A stretch of DNA of 64,000 nucleotides from Trichuris trichiura. Its lineage: Eukaryota; Nematoda; Enoplea; Trichinellida; Trichuridae. A program made the position numbers and the translations under genes. The notes under the pieces are model-generated. The model saw only the letters and a program-made list of their open reading frames with translations. It was not told the origin of the DNA and did not search any database. This document shows, piece after piece, positions 1-11,169 of this stretch; the first letter of the stretch is position 1, and every line of letters starts with the position of its first letter. The stretch is from positions 1 through 64,000 of the forward strand of contig JBAJFE010000031.1 in NCBI GenBank assembly GCA_037903355.1, in the 5' to 3' direction.

Positions 1-2318
1 AGGGACATTCCCGTTGAAAACAAGATTCTTTTTGAGCGGTTGTCCAGGTTGTGGCACCATTTTAGTTGGAAGCATTTCGGCAGTGTTCCATAGTCTCTAC
101 ATTTCAGTAAGAAAGTCAGTTTTCCTTGTATCAGGCCCGTCTGTATACGTGTTTGTTCCAAATGTCTGGCTGCTGACAGAATGGGTGTCCCGGGACCGTA
201 TAGTTTCATGTTGAGTTTCTTTTACGGAAATTTTGTCCCGTTGATAATATTTTTTATTATTCCGAAGCTTTCGGGTCAAACGAGACCCGTCTTCAGCGGT
301 GTTAATATAAAGCAATGACGTAACGAAAATTCACGGTGTTAAAATGATGTAACGGGTGTTCCGTAAAAGAAACTCAACATGAAACTATACGGTCCCGTAC
401 CAAGAAGTTACATTTACAAAAAAATATTATTATTATTAAATAGTAACTTAGCTTTTGCGTAACTGTTTGTTGCATTAGGCTTCAAAAACGAAGTAGACGA
501 GCCATAAAGAATGGTATATTTTAGGGCTTTTATTGACGATAAGTCGCCAGTCAACTCAAGCTTAGTCAGAGACGGTACGAAGTGTGGGACCAATAAGGTA
601 ACGCGAGTGAACGGCTAAGTCAACTTGTGCTTAAGGGACAATTTATTTCAGCTATGCAAATCGCAGGGTTGCATTCATGTTGACCAAATACAACAAAAGG
701 CCGACTGCCCCACCAATAACGTTGCCCTTCAGTGCTCTGGCCACGGAGTAAGTCGGCAAAGGCCCAAGTATGAAATCATATTTTTAAAGAGCAAGTTTCT
801 TCCGCAGACATGCACCAACCTGAACACGTGCCATTGCGACGTTGGGTGGAGTGCCTTCGATTGTTCCTTCAAGTTAAACAAAAGCTACGTGTCCATTGCC
901 CCATCGGTGGGCATTGGTCAAACTGGAAGCGGGCTGCCAATACCGCCTTCCTTTCCTGACCATCATTCTTCCGGTATACCGTAACAACGAGAAGGGGTAA
1001 CTTATTTATTTGAAATTTTTTTTCCAAAAGCAGACTCGTCCCGATTGGACACGTACGCAATGCTGATTATTTTGGGTTGCGTAGCGGTCGGCATATTTTT
1101 AATGCTACTCCTGTTGCTGCTGTGCTACAGGTATAGGAAAAAAATTCAAATTTTGCTAGCAAAGTCTGCCAAGCGTTCGTTGGGATTTAGGCGTCGTACA
1201 AACTTCTCAAAAGCCAAAATGGTAGGCGTCACGAGAGCCGAATACGAGAGGGACAGCAATTCTTCAAACGAGACCGCAAATCGAAGTATTCGCTTCGGAC
1301 CGTCGCGTACTTACAGGTAACGCGCTCATACATTTATAAACGACGGAACGAAGCGAAGCTTTTAAGATGCGACGGTACGCCGACCAGTTTTGGTAAGCGG
1401 CCATTGGACCAGTCGAAGGAGAAGGATGAGGCTGAAGAACCGTCAGTTGGCGATAAAGAGGCTGTTGCCGAATTGTTGCTGCAAAATGGCGACGACTGCT
1501 CGAATTATTACGTGGAGCGTCCAGCCAAGTGGTCATGCGCTAAATTGCCTTCGAAGGGCATTTTGAAAAACGGGCCGTATAGTTTTTCTAGTCAACGTTC
1601 CAGAGGTTTGTTGCAACGTGGTTGCGACGGGTACGAGAGCGAGCCGGCATTTCCGGTCGGCGAAGGGCTTAAGGTGGCCCCACGGCATTGCTGGTTGCAA
1701 GTGGACAGCTCGGACGGTCGAGTTTCGATTAATCACGAAAGTTACTTGCCATCTAAGGGTGCCTACGAGACTGTCGGCGGCAAGCACACTACCGCTTGCC
1801 GATCACGCCTAAATCATACAGCCGCCGCAATTGTTAGCCCTTATTTGTACATTCGTAATCAGACGATGGCCAATAATGGATCAACAACAGAGTCTGCCGT
1901 TGAGCCGAAGGTAGTTGTATGTTCAAAAGGGGCAATGCACAACGAAGACGCGGAAGGCGTAATGTCTTGTCGTCATCATTTTGCCTCTCCTGTCTTATCT
2001 CCTTCCATTGTGTCTCACGATGGATCTGCAGAACGTTCGCAGGTGATTCGCGCCAGTCCGGCCAACAGTACGTGTTCGTCTAGCAGATTAATGATAAAGC
2101 CGAAGCCTCTAAAGCTGACAAATATTGAATTCTTGTTAAAACAATTGGACCATAAAGCTACAAACGAGGCTAGAAAAGTTATTGCGAGCACATCTCCCGG
2201 TTCGTCTGCAGAGCTTAGTCTTCCCGACGAAGATGGTCAAGTAATCGATGGAAATTATTTCGTCTCTATAGGCCATGCATGTCAGGCGGACAAGCAAGAA
2301 AACTGTAATGGTATTTAG
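1..2318 (+). CDS. ADAM-A: 3' end of an ADAM-like membrane protein gene (partial)
   Basis: Exons I infer: 1-47 (partial, less sure), 525-597, 652-747, 808-973, 1034-1316 and 1367-2318, with GT-AG introns of 50-60 bp apart from one long intron (48-524). Frames join at each junction. Exon 525-597 ends in the end-of-cysteine-rich motif DGTKCGTNK, 652-747 ends in CSGHG, and 808-973 carries an EGF-like CTNLNTCHCDVGW. Exon 1034-1316 has a hydrophobic transmembrane run (about MLIILGCVAVGIFLMLLLLL) followed by basic residues. The last exon gives a cytoplasmic tail of over 300 residues, ending at TAG 2316-2318. Prodomain, protease and disintegrin exons lie upstream of the window, so its activity cannot be judged. 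The closest relative here is ADAM-E (same GTNK and PTNN..AL.CSGHG, both with long tails). A transposon fragment sits inside the long intron without breaking an exon. Confidence 0.75.
191..396 (-). mobile_element. Penelope-like 3' fragment bounded by inverted ends
   Basis: Positions 191-228 and 359-396 are perfect reverse complements of one another, 38 bp each. The segment from about 209 to 361 matches the 3' end of the Penelope-like element at 19930-20082 with only scattered differences. It lies inside the long intron of ADAM-A. Inverted partial copies at the ends are typical of Penelope-like insertions. It encodes no protein. Confidence 0.75.
269..296 (-). ncRNA. Hammerhead-ribozyme-like core 1 (Penelope-associated)
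   Basis: On the - strand this reads CTGAAGA, then one C, then a perfect 5-bp stem II (GGGTC / GACCC) around a 6-nt loop, then GAAA. That is the order of the hammerhead catalytic core (CUGANGA, stem II, GAAA), which published Penelope-like elements are known to carry. I could not fix stem III or the cleavage site, so activity is not shown. Confidence 0.5.
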
Positions 2319-3955
2319 AAAATGCATCGCTCTGCACAAATATGTGGCGATGCTCCGTTTCTTTAAGGCAACGTATCTCAGGAGAGTGACTGCTTTGCTC
2401 ACGTCAACAATCGACCTTACACGATGGGCGAATAGTCGAACAGCGTCTGATCGAATTCAATTGCTTGAATGGCACCGATAAAGTCGTGCAATTGTTTAGC
2501 AGCTTTTTAAACCTACCGACTGCACTTATTTATCGCTCAGTTTTGTTAGCAATTTTTTTGTTGAAAATTGCATACCTTTTTCCCTATTGTCACTGATGCC
2601 AAAGATGAATTATTACCGCGCTGCTCGTTGTTGTCTATTTGTTGTTCGCAAAAGTCGGCGAACTACTTTGTCGTCTATTTACTCCGACTTAATTCTTTGT
2701 ATACTTGTTGATATATACTTTTTCTGTCTTTTTTTATCGTAGTTTAAACGAGGGCTTTGAAAAAAAAATCATTTTCAACCACAAGCTTATGCAGGGCATG
2801 CGCAAGTCGAGGATGGCTCGATGATGCAATCTACGGGTAGCGGCTGCGTTCATTTTCTATCAATAATTCAAATTTGTTAAAACAACGTACACTAGCACTT
2901 AATGAAACATGAAAATATTGCAAAAATGTCTGTTTAGCTAAATTGGATCTTTTAAAACATAATGCAAGTAAAAGTCAGCTAGCTTACCGCAAAGGAGTCA
3001 AACAGTTCGGCCAATGCGTCGATTTACTTATTAACTGTTCCATGGACGACTGCGCGAAAAGTGGGCATTTGAAAATATTATGATTGAGCACAAGTTTGAA
3101 CAAAGCAGCGAACAGCACATGAAAAGCGGAAATTAACGCAATTAAAAATGCGCAGGTCATTTACACAGTACGACATTTGAATTTTTGAATTTCAAAATAA
3201 CAGTGAAGAATGCTCAGGTTAAAAATACAGTACACTTTAATTGGAAACATCCTTTCCTCAAGCTGCTATGCGATCCTCAACGGTTAGTTGCCTAGATTTG
3301 TAATTTTACTTTGAAATCCAAAAAAATTGCATGGTCAATGGCAGATGTTTGGGACTAATAGAGATAGAATGGCTGAAATACAGTAAAACCCGACTCCGAA
3401 TTGGCCGGAAAGGAGGAGCTTTCAAATCGACTAATGTTTTTATTGATTCAAAATAAGAAACTGCTTTAGCTGACCACAAGTTTCAACATTTCATAACACT
3501 GGAGACGCTCGAAGCCATGTTTACATGAGATTATTTTGCGGTAACTGAACTACGGCAACAGTACTGGATTGGTGTTAAAGATACAGAGAGGTATTAAGCC
3601 ACAAAGATGAAGTAGGTGCTATACGGTTCTTATAAAAAACAGCAATGCCCTCAGTGCGACGTACGCTTCAAAAGAACAATGCTTACGCCACATATACTAT
3701 GAGTCGTGTAGACAACCACCGACTTCATAGAATTCGTGGTGAAAAAGATCAGGCTTGAAACAGTAACGAAATTCAAGTTTGCTTTAAACTTATATAAATA
3801 TGAAAACCTTGAGGGAACGCAAAAGTATGTCAGGTAGACAATCAATAGGTTAAAAGTAGAATTGTAGAATCGCGTCTAAAACAAGTTGCGACGCCTTTAC
3901 TTTGCTCCGGAACGTTCAGCTAACAATGCGATGACAGAAAAAGGTATATACAATA
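2319..3955. other. Gene-free stretch after ADAM-A
   Basis: AT-rich spacer between the ADAM-A stop codon and the PSMG4 stop codon. The short open frames here have no recognisable motif or splice context. I see no transposon ends or repeats. Confidence 0.5.
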
Positions 3956-4333
3956 TCATACCGTTCCACTGTTCGACTTAACTTGCTCAAGTTTGAGGTT
4001 CATTTCGAAAACTTTTTGGTTAATGAAACGAAGCACTTTTTCCGATTCCATCTCGACATTGCAGCTTACAAACACTTGCTTGCCCATCTTCTTTGCCAGT
4101 TTCATTGCTAAAGCTTCGGCCACTGGACTACCAGTTTTGTCAATAAGCTTCGTGGAAAAACAAATTTGATCGTTGGGTCGTTTCAATGCTATGGCAAGGT
4201 CCCCGTAGGTACTTGATGTCCCAATCCAAACGAAACAACTTTCGCTGTAGCTGTTCAACAAAAAATGATATTCTTGCTCGTCGAACTCGCACGTCTCAAT
4301 TACTGTACGACACATTCCGCTATCATCGTTCAT
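3956..4333 (-). CDS. PSMG4: Proteasome assembly chaperone 4 (PSMG4/PAC4)
   Basis: Single-exon frame of 125 residues, ATG at 4331-4333. It fits the small PSMG4 family (about 120 residues): a hydrophobic beta segment CFVWIGTSSTYGDLAIAL matches the family's LFLWVG..P.L.NLAVA region, a TKLIDKTGS segment matches its S.SLLGD region, and LAMKLAKKMGKQVFVSCNV matches the strongly conserved LA.RLA.KT.KQVFVSYN block. PSMG4 pairs with PSMG3 and helps order the alpha-ring subunits of the 20S proteasome in the cytosol. The frame has no stops and family length, so it looks functional. It runs tail to tail with ADAM-A and is unrelated to it in function. The assignment rests on motif memory, not a database search. 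Confidence 0.8.
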   Translation of the reverse strand: MNDDSGMCRTVIETCEFDEQEYHFLLNSYSESCFVWIGTSSTYGDLAIALKRPNDQICFSTKLIDKTGSPVAEALAMKLAKKMGKQVFVSCNVEMESEKVLRFINQKVFEMNLKLEQVKSNSGTV

Positions 4334-4574
4334 GACTCCACCACTGAACTAATCAGCCAGACAGTCGCTTAGATTGAATAATTAAACGCATGTTATTAGA
4401 CAAGCGAGACAATTAAAAAGGCGTTATGCGAACAACAACTGTAGAAACCATACCTCACGCGGAAAATGGTGGAAGAGAAAACCGCTTATACGCAAGTAAG
4501 AATTTTCTTTTCGGATACATTCGCATTCATATTACAAAATTTACACTAGGTATGGATTTATGAAATGTAGTAAA

Positions 4575-4626
4575 TATTTTTTACCTCTATGCCCGCAGCT
4601 AACTGCGGGCATAGAGGTAAAAAATA
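4575..4626. repeat. Perfect inverted repeat, 24-bp arms, 4-nt loop
   Basis: Positions 4575-4598 and 4603-4626 are exact reverse complements around the loop CTAA. The arms are A/T at the outer ends and GC-rich at the centre. It lies about 240 bp upstream of the PSMG4 start codon. It could be the joined ends of a small palindromic element, a hairpin RNA or a cruciform site. No coding sequence covers it convincingly. Confidence 0.9.
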
Positions 4627-6486
4627 CTACAGCCGCCCCGAGAGGCATAGCAAGCACGGAGGTAAAACAAACGATTCGGCGTAGCTTTTCGCAGTGCATA
4701 AGTAAAGCCTCGTAATTTGCTACTGAAAAACAAGATGCAGAAGTAAAAAATGCAAGCGGAGAAATCGAAATTGGGACGAATACAATATAAGGAGGACAAC
4801 ATGTTTAAAGTTTTTTGATTACACCTTTAGGAAAAGAAATACTAGCAGATTAAACGTGCTGAAATAACCAGTTCAAAAAAAGCATAATTGCTTTTTCGCT
4901 GAGCGAGTAAAAGTAACAGTTAAGCAAAGCGCACGGAGGAATTACAGTAAAACTATTTGAAATTTTAAAAGGAATATGCAGGTTAGATGAATCACGTATA
5001 CTAATTCTGCTAACTTAGTCAAAAAAAAATTTTCTAGCCGCTTAAAAATCAAAAGCTTGAAGTTTTTTATTACGGGCAGGCGGCTTGATTTTGAAATGCA
5101 GCTAAAAAGTCAGAAACTTGTGAATACGGAAACGGCAGGTTAAAGTAACCAGAAGTCGATGACACTGAATTTTCAGGCTTCAGTTCTGTTGTCACACGAT
5201 TTCTAACTGTTTCTTTGCTCATATGGCTTACGCTGAGCTGTATAATGTCTTTTGGTCCTTCTTTGACCATTGTAATATGCACCGAGCAAAAGTTCATTAT
5301 TTTTGTTCAGTTATAAAACTGTGTTGCTGCAACATTTCCAGCAATTCAGCTATTAATTGAATTAAAAGTTAGTAATAGAGTCTCGATCCTTTCTGCCGTC
5401 AATGCCTCTCCTACAGTAGCCAAAAGTAAAATTAGGTTTCGTTAAATCGCCATGACGTCACCGGCTTTTGAAGTGGAATATGTATCCTTGAATAGCCTTT
5501 CTAGCCACTGCGTTAGTCTGTCCTGGAAAATAAAACGCACTCCTTCTTTTTTACCTTTGTCGTTTGAGGCGATAGACAATATTCGCTTAGGTTTAGTCTT
5601 AAGTTACCACAATTCTTTATTCCGTCAGTAGCACGTGACGAACAACAATAACTGCTTCCGTGCCATAATGTTTTGATACAGCTATTTTTACCGGTTTAGG
5701 CTTAGCTTAGACGTTGGCCATGCGCGGTAATGAGGCGATCAGGACATCCAACTGGACTACACCATCGCAGCTTCCATTTCCTATGTTTTCTATTTGTCTT
5801 TGGCGTAAGCTAAAGGTAGCACGCAGGAAAGCAATGGAATTGTCACATGTGGTTGTGACAGCATCGGACGAACTTTCACCGGCTCATTTTTCGCAGCAGA
5901 ACTGTATAAAAAAAATAAGTAAGAGAACTGGCACATCGAGCTAATAAAGCAACCCAGTATCGAAATCACACGCTGATCTGTGCATAACAGTCGATGTAAT
6001 GGGATGGCGCAGTCTATGTGAACTTTATTTTACTTAGGCTTACTGTAATTGCGTGGCCGATACGGAAAGGGAGGCATAAATGCTTTCGAATAATGAAGCA
6101 TTTCAGACAAGCTTTTTTCCTTCAAATAATGTTGCACTTCGATGTTAGAATGGGGTCCTGAAATAGTCCGGAAAGGGAGAAGAACGCTACGCAAATCGAC
6201 TGTTGCATTCGAAGGATATCTGCGATGGGGCAGCTAAAAGAATCCGTACGCATCCCTTCAAAGGAACATTAAAAATTAGTTACTAAAATCAGTTTAATTG
6301 TTCTTGTATCCGTCCTGCTTGAACGGATGTCAACCTCCGCGGCCGCGAGAATGACTTAATGAAAAAAAAAAGCTTCAAACTGTCAAACACTAATGCACAA
6401 GTATAGATTGAAAAGAACAGTTGTTCAAGGTTTTCCTGAGCTGTAGTATTGCTTGGAAAGTATAGTTTCAATGTTGAGTTTCAGTT
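4627..6486. other. Unassigned stretch with short open frames
   Basis: Contains a 75-codon frame on the - strand (5070-5297) and a 58-codon + strand frame starting ATGACGTCACC at 5452. Neither resembles a family I know. No splice chain or transposon end could be established, so no gene is called. Confidence 0.4.
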
Positions 6487-6867
6487 TAAGGCAAAAAAGC
6501 TTATGCTAAACCTTTCCGCTTTGTGGTGTCTAAACTGTGTAAGGAAGAACAAATAGGGTACCCATCCAGGTGAGCGATACTAAACAATATTGTCACCGGC
6601 AACCCATTTTTGGGGTTCCCTGGCTCTTCCCATGTACGCGACTGACGTATTGGTTGTGTAGAGAAGGGCCGTGGGAATTATATAATTTACTGCTGAATTG
6701 TGCTAATATTGATTTCGTTGTTTCGCAACCTGTTAGGAGGCGAAGATGTTCTGTGCGAGAGGTTGGATCGTCTCGCCAAGAAAACGGTGGAATGCGCTAC
6801 ACGTACCTATCGATCTTTAGAAACGAATACGAGAAGTAAACTGGAATACCTCAAACTTCTTTTCTAA
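6487..6867 (+). CDS. Possible two-exon small gene fragment, unknown
   Basis: Two protein-like stretches are separated by what could be an intron. At about 6487-6570 one frame reads KKAYAKPFRFVVSKLCKEEQ and ends in CCATCCAG|GTGAGC, a good donor. At 6737-6867, after a TGTTAG acceptor, one frame reads a lysine/arginine-rich, coiled-coil-like stretch (LDRLAKKTVECATRTYRSLE) to a TAA stop. The donor phase joins in frame to a different frame of the second exon (ending RNEYEK), so the structure is unresolved. I do not recognise the product, and it may be chance. Confidence 0.2.
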
Positions 6868-7052
6868 TCAACCGGTCCTTTTGTCACCATATGCAAGTGT
6901 ATTCTTTCACGTTTATTTTTGTTTCTCTTGCCTTTGCCAGTAAATTGATTTTTCGGGTCTGCATTGCAATAGCCCCGCAAAATTACAGTACTCAACAAAA
7001 GTACAGGCGGCCCTCGTTATCCGCGGTTAATTCGTCCAACATGTTGAGCATT

Positions 7053-7781
7053 TTACAGCGTTATATAGGCTACCCTATGAAAAAGGCTAAACAGCTTATA
7101 TTCTAGCTGCGCATTTCGTTCTGTCCCCTTGAATTTCTTCGGAAACGTCGAGGCAGCTACGAAATAAGCCGATGCCGTTTTCCCACTGATCTTTAAGTTC
7201 GTGAGATTGAAGCGCTTCACGTATTTTGCTAGCCATCCTTTGCTAGCAGTAAACCCTTTTCTCTCGTTCTCTGCAACCGAGCCAGAGAAGTGCTCATATA
7301 AGTTCAGCGCTTTTTCCCGAATAACTTTCCCATCGACGGGGACATTCTTCCGCGACATGTCCTCTATCCAAATGCTTACCGCTTTCTCGGCTTTCTCGAG
7401 GACTTTGTTGCGAACTACAGCAACTACAACAACTCTTTCCGCCAATGAAGGGTCAGAATACACGTCTCCTTGAATCTCAGTTTCCTTCCGTTTTATCGTA
7501 CGAATGCTGGATTCATTCTTCCCGATCCTGCGGCCCACTTCGGCAAATGACAATCCGCTTTTCAAAAGATCAAGGACTTCTACTTTCTCATGAAGAGTAA
7601 GCACGCTACGTTGTCTCTTAGCCCTAGAGCAGTGTTTCTCAACTTGGGCCCTGGAGGATAACGCGGCAGGACATTGTCCCAATAAACGGTGGGCCCTGAC
7701 AAGGCCAAGGGGGGCCCTGGGGCAAAAAAAGTTGAGAAACTATGCCCTAGAGGAACTGTTTACTTGCCTTCTGTCAGCCAT
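7053..7781 (-). pseudogene. Tigger transposase, N-terminal DNA-binding part only, split by a MITE
   Basis: The original start is the ATG at 7779-7781 (MADRRQV...). After about 14 codons the frame is broken by the nested MITE (7630-7744) and then resumes at AKRQRSVLTLHEK. It shows a CENP-B/psq-type helix-turn-helix (HEKVEVLDLLKSGLSFAEVG, then SSIRTIKRKE) followed by a Tc5-type DNA-binding domain (AVSIWIEDMSRKNVPV, then GWLAKYVKRFNL). The frame ends without any DDE domain, so it could not cut DNA. The apparent start with MGQCPAAL comes from the inserted MITE. Confidence 0.82.
7630..7744. mobile_element. 115-bp hAT-type MITE nested in Tigger
   Basis: The left end CAGTGTTTCTCAAC and right end GTTGAGAAACTATG form imperfect inverted repeats, and the 8-bp direct repeat CCCTAGAG flanks it exactly (7622-7629 and 7745-7752). 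Eight-base duplications and CAGTG ends are hAT hallmarks. The interior is rich in GGGCCC runs, as in the longer hAT elements of this window. Confidence 0.88.
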
Positions 7782-8112
7782 CTTCCTATGCGAAAGTTCA
7801 GACCTACCATGCTGGAGGGAAACTGATGTTCGCGCACAGCAAATAGGCTCGACAACGCGCACAAAGCAATAACGAACAATCAGAAAAATGGCAAGGCCTC
7901 ATTAGCATTGTACATGGTTAGAGAGCGTTGTAGGCAGAAAAAGTCTTTCGCACCCGGGCAGACGATCACGCTGCTGCTCAGGCAGGCAACAACATTACTG
8001 CAACTATATTGCCAGCCAGTGGTGTGCATGTTTTGGTGAAAAGATGACATCACTATTTCACGCCGGATGAACCGCGTTATATGGAATCCGCGGATAACGA
8101 GGGCCGCCTGTA

Positions 8113-9469
8113 TAAACAGCGAAGTGCAGCTATTTTTGAAAAGAAGTGCTTGGCGTTGTTCCGCCCTCACTTGATCCTGAGTACATTGCTTATGTTCAGA
8201 GTTAGATTTTCGTTAGGTCAAAACGGGATCCCCAATAAAACTACGGTAACACGGTTCAGAGTTTCCGTTGCAAACTATCCCTTATCTAAGCTTTAGACGG
8301 ATTGTAAGCCTTTTGTCAGCTAAGGCTAGTCAGGATGGTCTGCATTTTTTCTCGAATAGAATTTGCGTTTTGTTTGTCAGCGGTTTTTTGTTTGCTCGCT
8401 TTCGGCTAACCCGACCAGCGATTCTTTTCAAATCTGATTCATTAGCTGCATTTGGCGATTAAATCCGAATGGAAAATAACGCGCAGTGTTTAACTAATTA
8501 AAAAGCAGCAAAAAGAACCATGAATACAAACTAAAAGCTGACATATTTGATATGCTTAATCGCGTACGCACTCGAACTATGCAGTAACAGGGAATTCGCA
8601 AATAAATGATAACTTTAAACCTTTCCATGCAAATGCTGCAGTTAACTTGCAAATCAGTTTACTGTCCTGCTTCTAATAGTTAACAAGTCAGTAGGCAGTG
8701 GTTTGTGAGCGGCGGCTTGGAGCTGTTTGTGTGTGCAGCCTAACTATGGGCTGCATAAAGAACTGCTCTAAGCAGCCAAATGTATGCAAGGCATGGTAAG
8801 TCCATCGTTTTCTGTTATTAGCGCAGCAGTATTCTAAAAAGCCTTTCAGCGTTTTGTAACGCGTGAATATGCTTCCATATTTGGTGTAAAAAAGTCCTTT
8901 TTATTCAAGTGCTCTACCACGCGCCGATAACGCGTTCCGACTTCGCGTCGTTGGCCGCATCGTTCAGTTAATGTGTTGTGCGTATTTTGTTACTATTCCA
9001 TGGCTAATCTTAAAATAATTGATCGTTGGCAACACGAATAATTGCACGTTGTCACTGGCAGCTATTTATTTGTTTGAGGAAAGCGTTACGCGAACTTGAT
9101 CTGGATAAATGTAGGCAGGTTCGTTCTTTTATAAATTTTAAGTTGGGGAGTTCCGGATTGTCAAAATTAGGGTAGGCGTTCCGCATGGGCGATTACAGCG
9201 ACGAAACGTCAGCCTCATGCTGACAGGCTCGACTCTAAACATTTTCATTCACGACACTTGTAGCTTTTTCGCCTAAAATAAGGGCAAGCATGAAGAGATG
9301 GAGTAATCCAGGTCGGGCTGCGTAACACCATGTGCGATAATCCCATTAGATGTTTAGGCATCATTGCCTTCCTCCTATTACTGGATCCATTTGTTTAGTT
9401 TACACCATATATAGTATCGATGTATTATACTGCATATGTACGATAGAGACACTAGGTATTACAAATCGG
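8113..9469. other. Spacer, nothing clear
   Basis: No convincing coding frame. A short frame at about 8745 (MGCIKNCSKQPNVCKAW followed by GTAAGT) could be a first exon, but no partner exon was found. No transposon ends seen. Confidence 0.35.
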
Positions 9470-9730
9470 ATCTTGGCAACAGTCTTCCCCCCAGGAGTCC
9501 TGGCGGCAATATCAATGGGTAATACGCGACGATAAGACGGGTCAGCGGAACAACAGGAGGGACGTCGTAGTGCGGGTCACTGAACACTGGACAATGGACC
9601 ATCACACCTTATGTGTAGGGTTAGGCTTAGGCAAGGGCAGGATAGTACGGCTGGCAGACGTACAATACCTACTTGACCTCCTTTGAAATTGCCGCCACAA
9701 CTCCTGGGGGGAGGAATGTTGTCAAGACCT
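9470..9730. repeat. Imperfect inverted repeat upstream of gypsy
   Basis: About 45 bp at 9472-9516 reappears in reverse complement at 9682-9729 with some 10 differences, sharing a CCCCCCAGGAGT...GTGGCGGCAAT block. It sits just before the gypsy coding region and may be rearranged LTR material. I could not define LTR borders; the CTGGTGACC near 9865 is like the start of the internal region in many arthropod and worm gypsy elements. Confidence 0.5.
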
Positions 9731-9898
9731 CCAAATATCTTCTTTAGAAGCAACGCATACCATATGTTTGGTATAGGATGTAGCGGACCCACATTTGCGC
9801 ACACTCTATATGTACTGTATTCTCCTTGCTACGTGTTCTAGTATTGCTATGTTCGCCACAACTGGTGACCTGTTAGAAGAGAGAAACACGGAGCTCCC

Positions 9899-10462
9899 TC
9901 CAATCGGACATACCCACCTTGCAGCCGCCGTCGCTATCAAACTATCCCCTTTTGGCTGTACTCCGCGAGACTATGGTTCGCTCGGGCGGAGGCTCAATTC
10001 GCCCTCTCCAAAATTACGTCGTCTACTACCAAATTTTATTACACGATCGCCGCCCTGGCCGACACCGTCGCAGCAGAAGTCGACGATCTTTTGGAACCAC
10101 ACGGTGAGACTCCATATGAACATCTTAAGTCCAAGTTACTCGAGAGATTCATGCCGTCAACGGAAAACCGTTTCCGTTTCCTCAGGCAGACGATACCGTC
10201 AGGAGACCAGCGGCCAACTTGTTTGCTGCGCGAGATGCAGAGAGTAGCAACGGGCCTGGTTGACACAAACGGTCCGTTTTTCCGCCGACTATTTCTACTT
10301 CGTTTGCCACCCATCGTTCAACTAGTTTTGAAGGCCATGAGGATGACAGATATTGAGGAGTTGGCTCGCGCGGCTGATGAATTGGTAACTGGTAACGACA
10401 CAGTGAATTTAGTCACTAAGGACAGACTTGCCGACCGTCCGGATGAGTTCGAACGCTTGTAG
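9899..10462 (+). pseudogene. Gypsy gag remnant
   Basis: One frame starts with LAAAVAIKLSPF and shifts by one base into FWLYSARLWFARAEAQFAL, then TPYEHLKSKLLERF, then IVQLVLKAMRMTDIEELARA. This is the usual layout of the capsid-like Gag of invertebrate gypsy elements (P.FW...P.LWF.Q.EAQF, then PY..LK..L..R, then L...LP..V). A stop at 10460-10462 interrupts a frame that continues with QEVADLRSQLR. The product would have formed the particle shell; it is broken here. Confidence 0.72.
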
Positions 10463-10475
10463 CAAGAAGTTGCCG

Positions 10476-10978
10476 ATCTGCGCAGTCAGCTACGCGCTCT
10501 TACAGTTGCTTCCTCCCGGAGACGCTCACCGAACAAGGTCCGTTCGGAAGGTTGAACGACCAGTCCCCATGTTTGGCGCCCACCATCACTGCCGTTTGGT
10601 CGCCGCGCGCGTCACTGCCAGTCACCGTGTGCCTTCACAGGTAAACGGGACACCCGCAGTCTCCTGGCACTCTGCCATCATGAGTCGTTCGCTGATCGCC
10701 GCCTTTTCCTCAATCAGAATAAACTATCAAAGTTGCATTTCCTCGTGGACACTGGCTCAGAAGTTAGCGCATTACCTATGGTTGCTCGAAAGTACGGTCG
10801 TCAACAAGATTCTGGCAACGTCTCCCTCCTAGCTGCAAACGGTGCTGACATTTCTACCGATGGGCGCCACCTCATGTTCCTTTATGTAGCTATCGGAAAG
10901 TTGACGACATGGTCATTTTTAGTTGCCGACATTCGCAAGCCCATACTCGGAGCTGATTTTTTTGCCATTTTAACTTAA
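10476..10978 (+). pseudogene. Gypsy retropepsin-like protease remnant
   Basis: After a degenerate HRRFG..C..PC-type linker (PFGRRARHCQSPCAF), the frame reads LHFLVDTGSEVSALP, with the catalytic DTG and the typical VSALP, then ILGADFFAIL. The frame upstream contains a stop near 10553. Such proteases cleave Gag-Pol in an aspartic-protease dimer. It is followed by the reverse transcriptase remnant in another frame. Confidence 0.75.
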
Positions 10979-11169
10979 TCGTCGACGTTAAGAGAAAGCG
11001 TTTAATAAATGCTGCCACTTATGCACTTGCGAAAGGAACACCGTGGCAAAGCGTCCACGGGAAATACACGTTTGCCCTGCGCCGGGCCAATAGCTCTCCG
11101 GAGTCGGTTCTGCCACGTTTCCCCGCGCTCACCTCCTGTGCCACACCCGATGAAGTCGTTCGTCACTCT

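Larger units (their letters stand above)
7004..8110 (-). mobile_element. Tigger/pogo-type DNA transposon, internally deleted
   Basis: Terminal inverted repeats beginning CAGGCGGCCCTCGTTATC lie at 7004 and, inverted, end at 8110. Both are flanked by TA (7002-7003 and 8111-8112), the target duplication of Tc1/mariner-pogo elements. At 1107 bp it is too short for a full Tigger, and the catalytic DDE region of the transposase is missing. Confidence 0.88.

Noticed and set aside
5070..5297. 75-codon - strand frame (MNFCSVHITMVKEG...)
   Set aside because: Possible but unsupported: no family match, no partner exon, no upstream signal.
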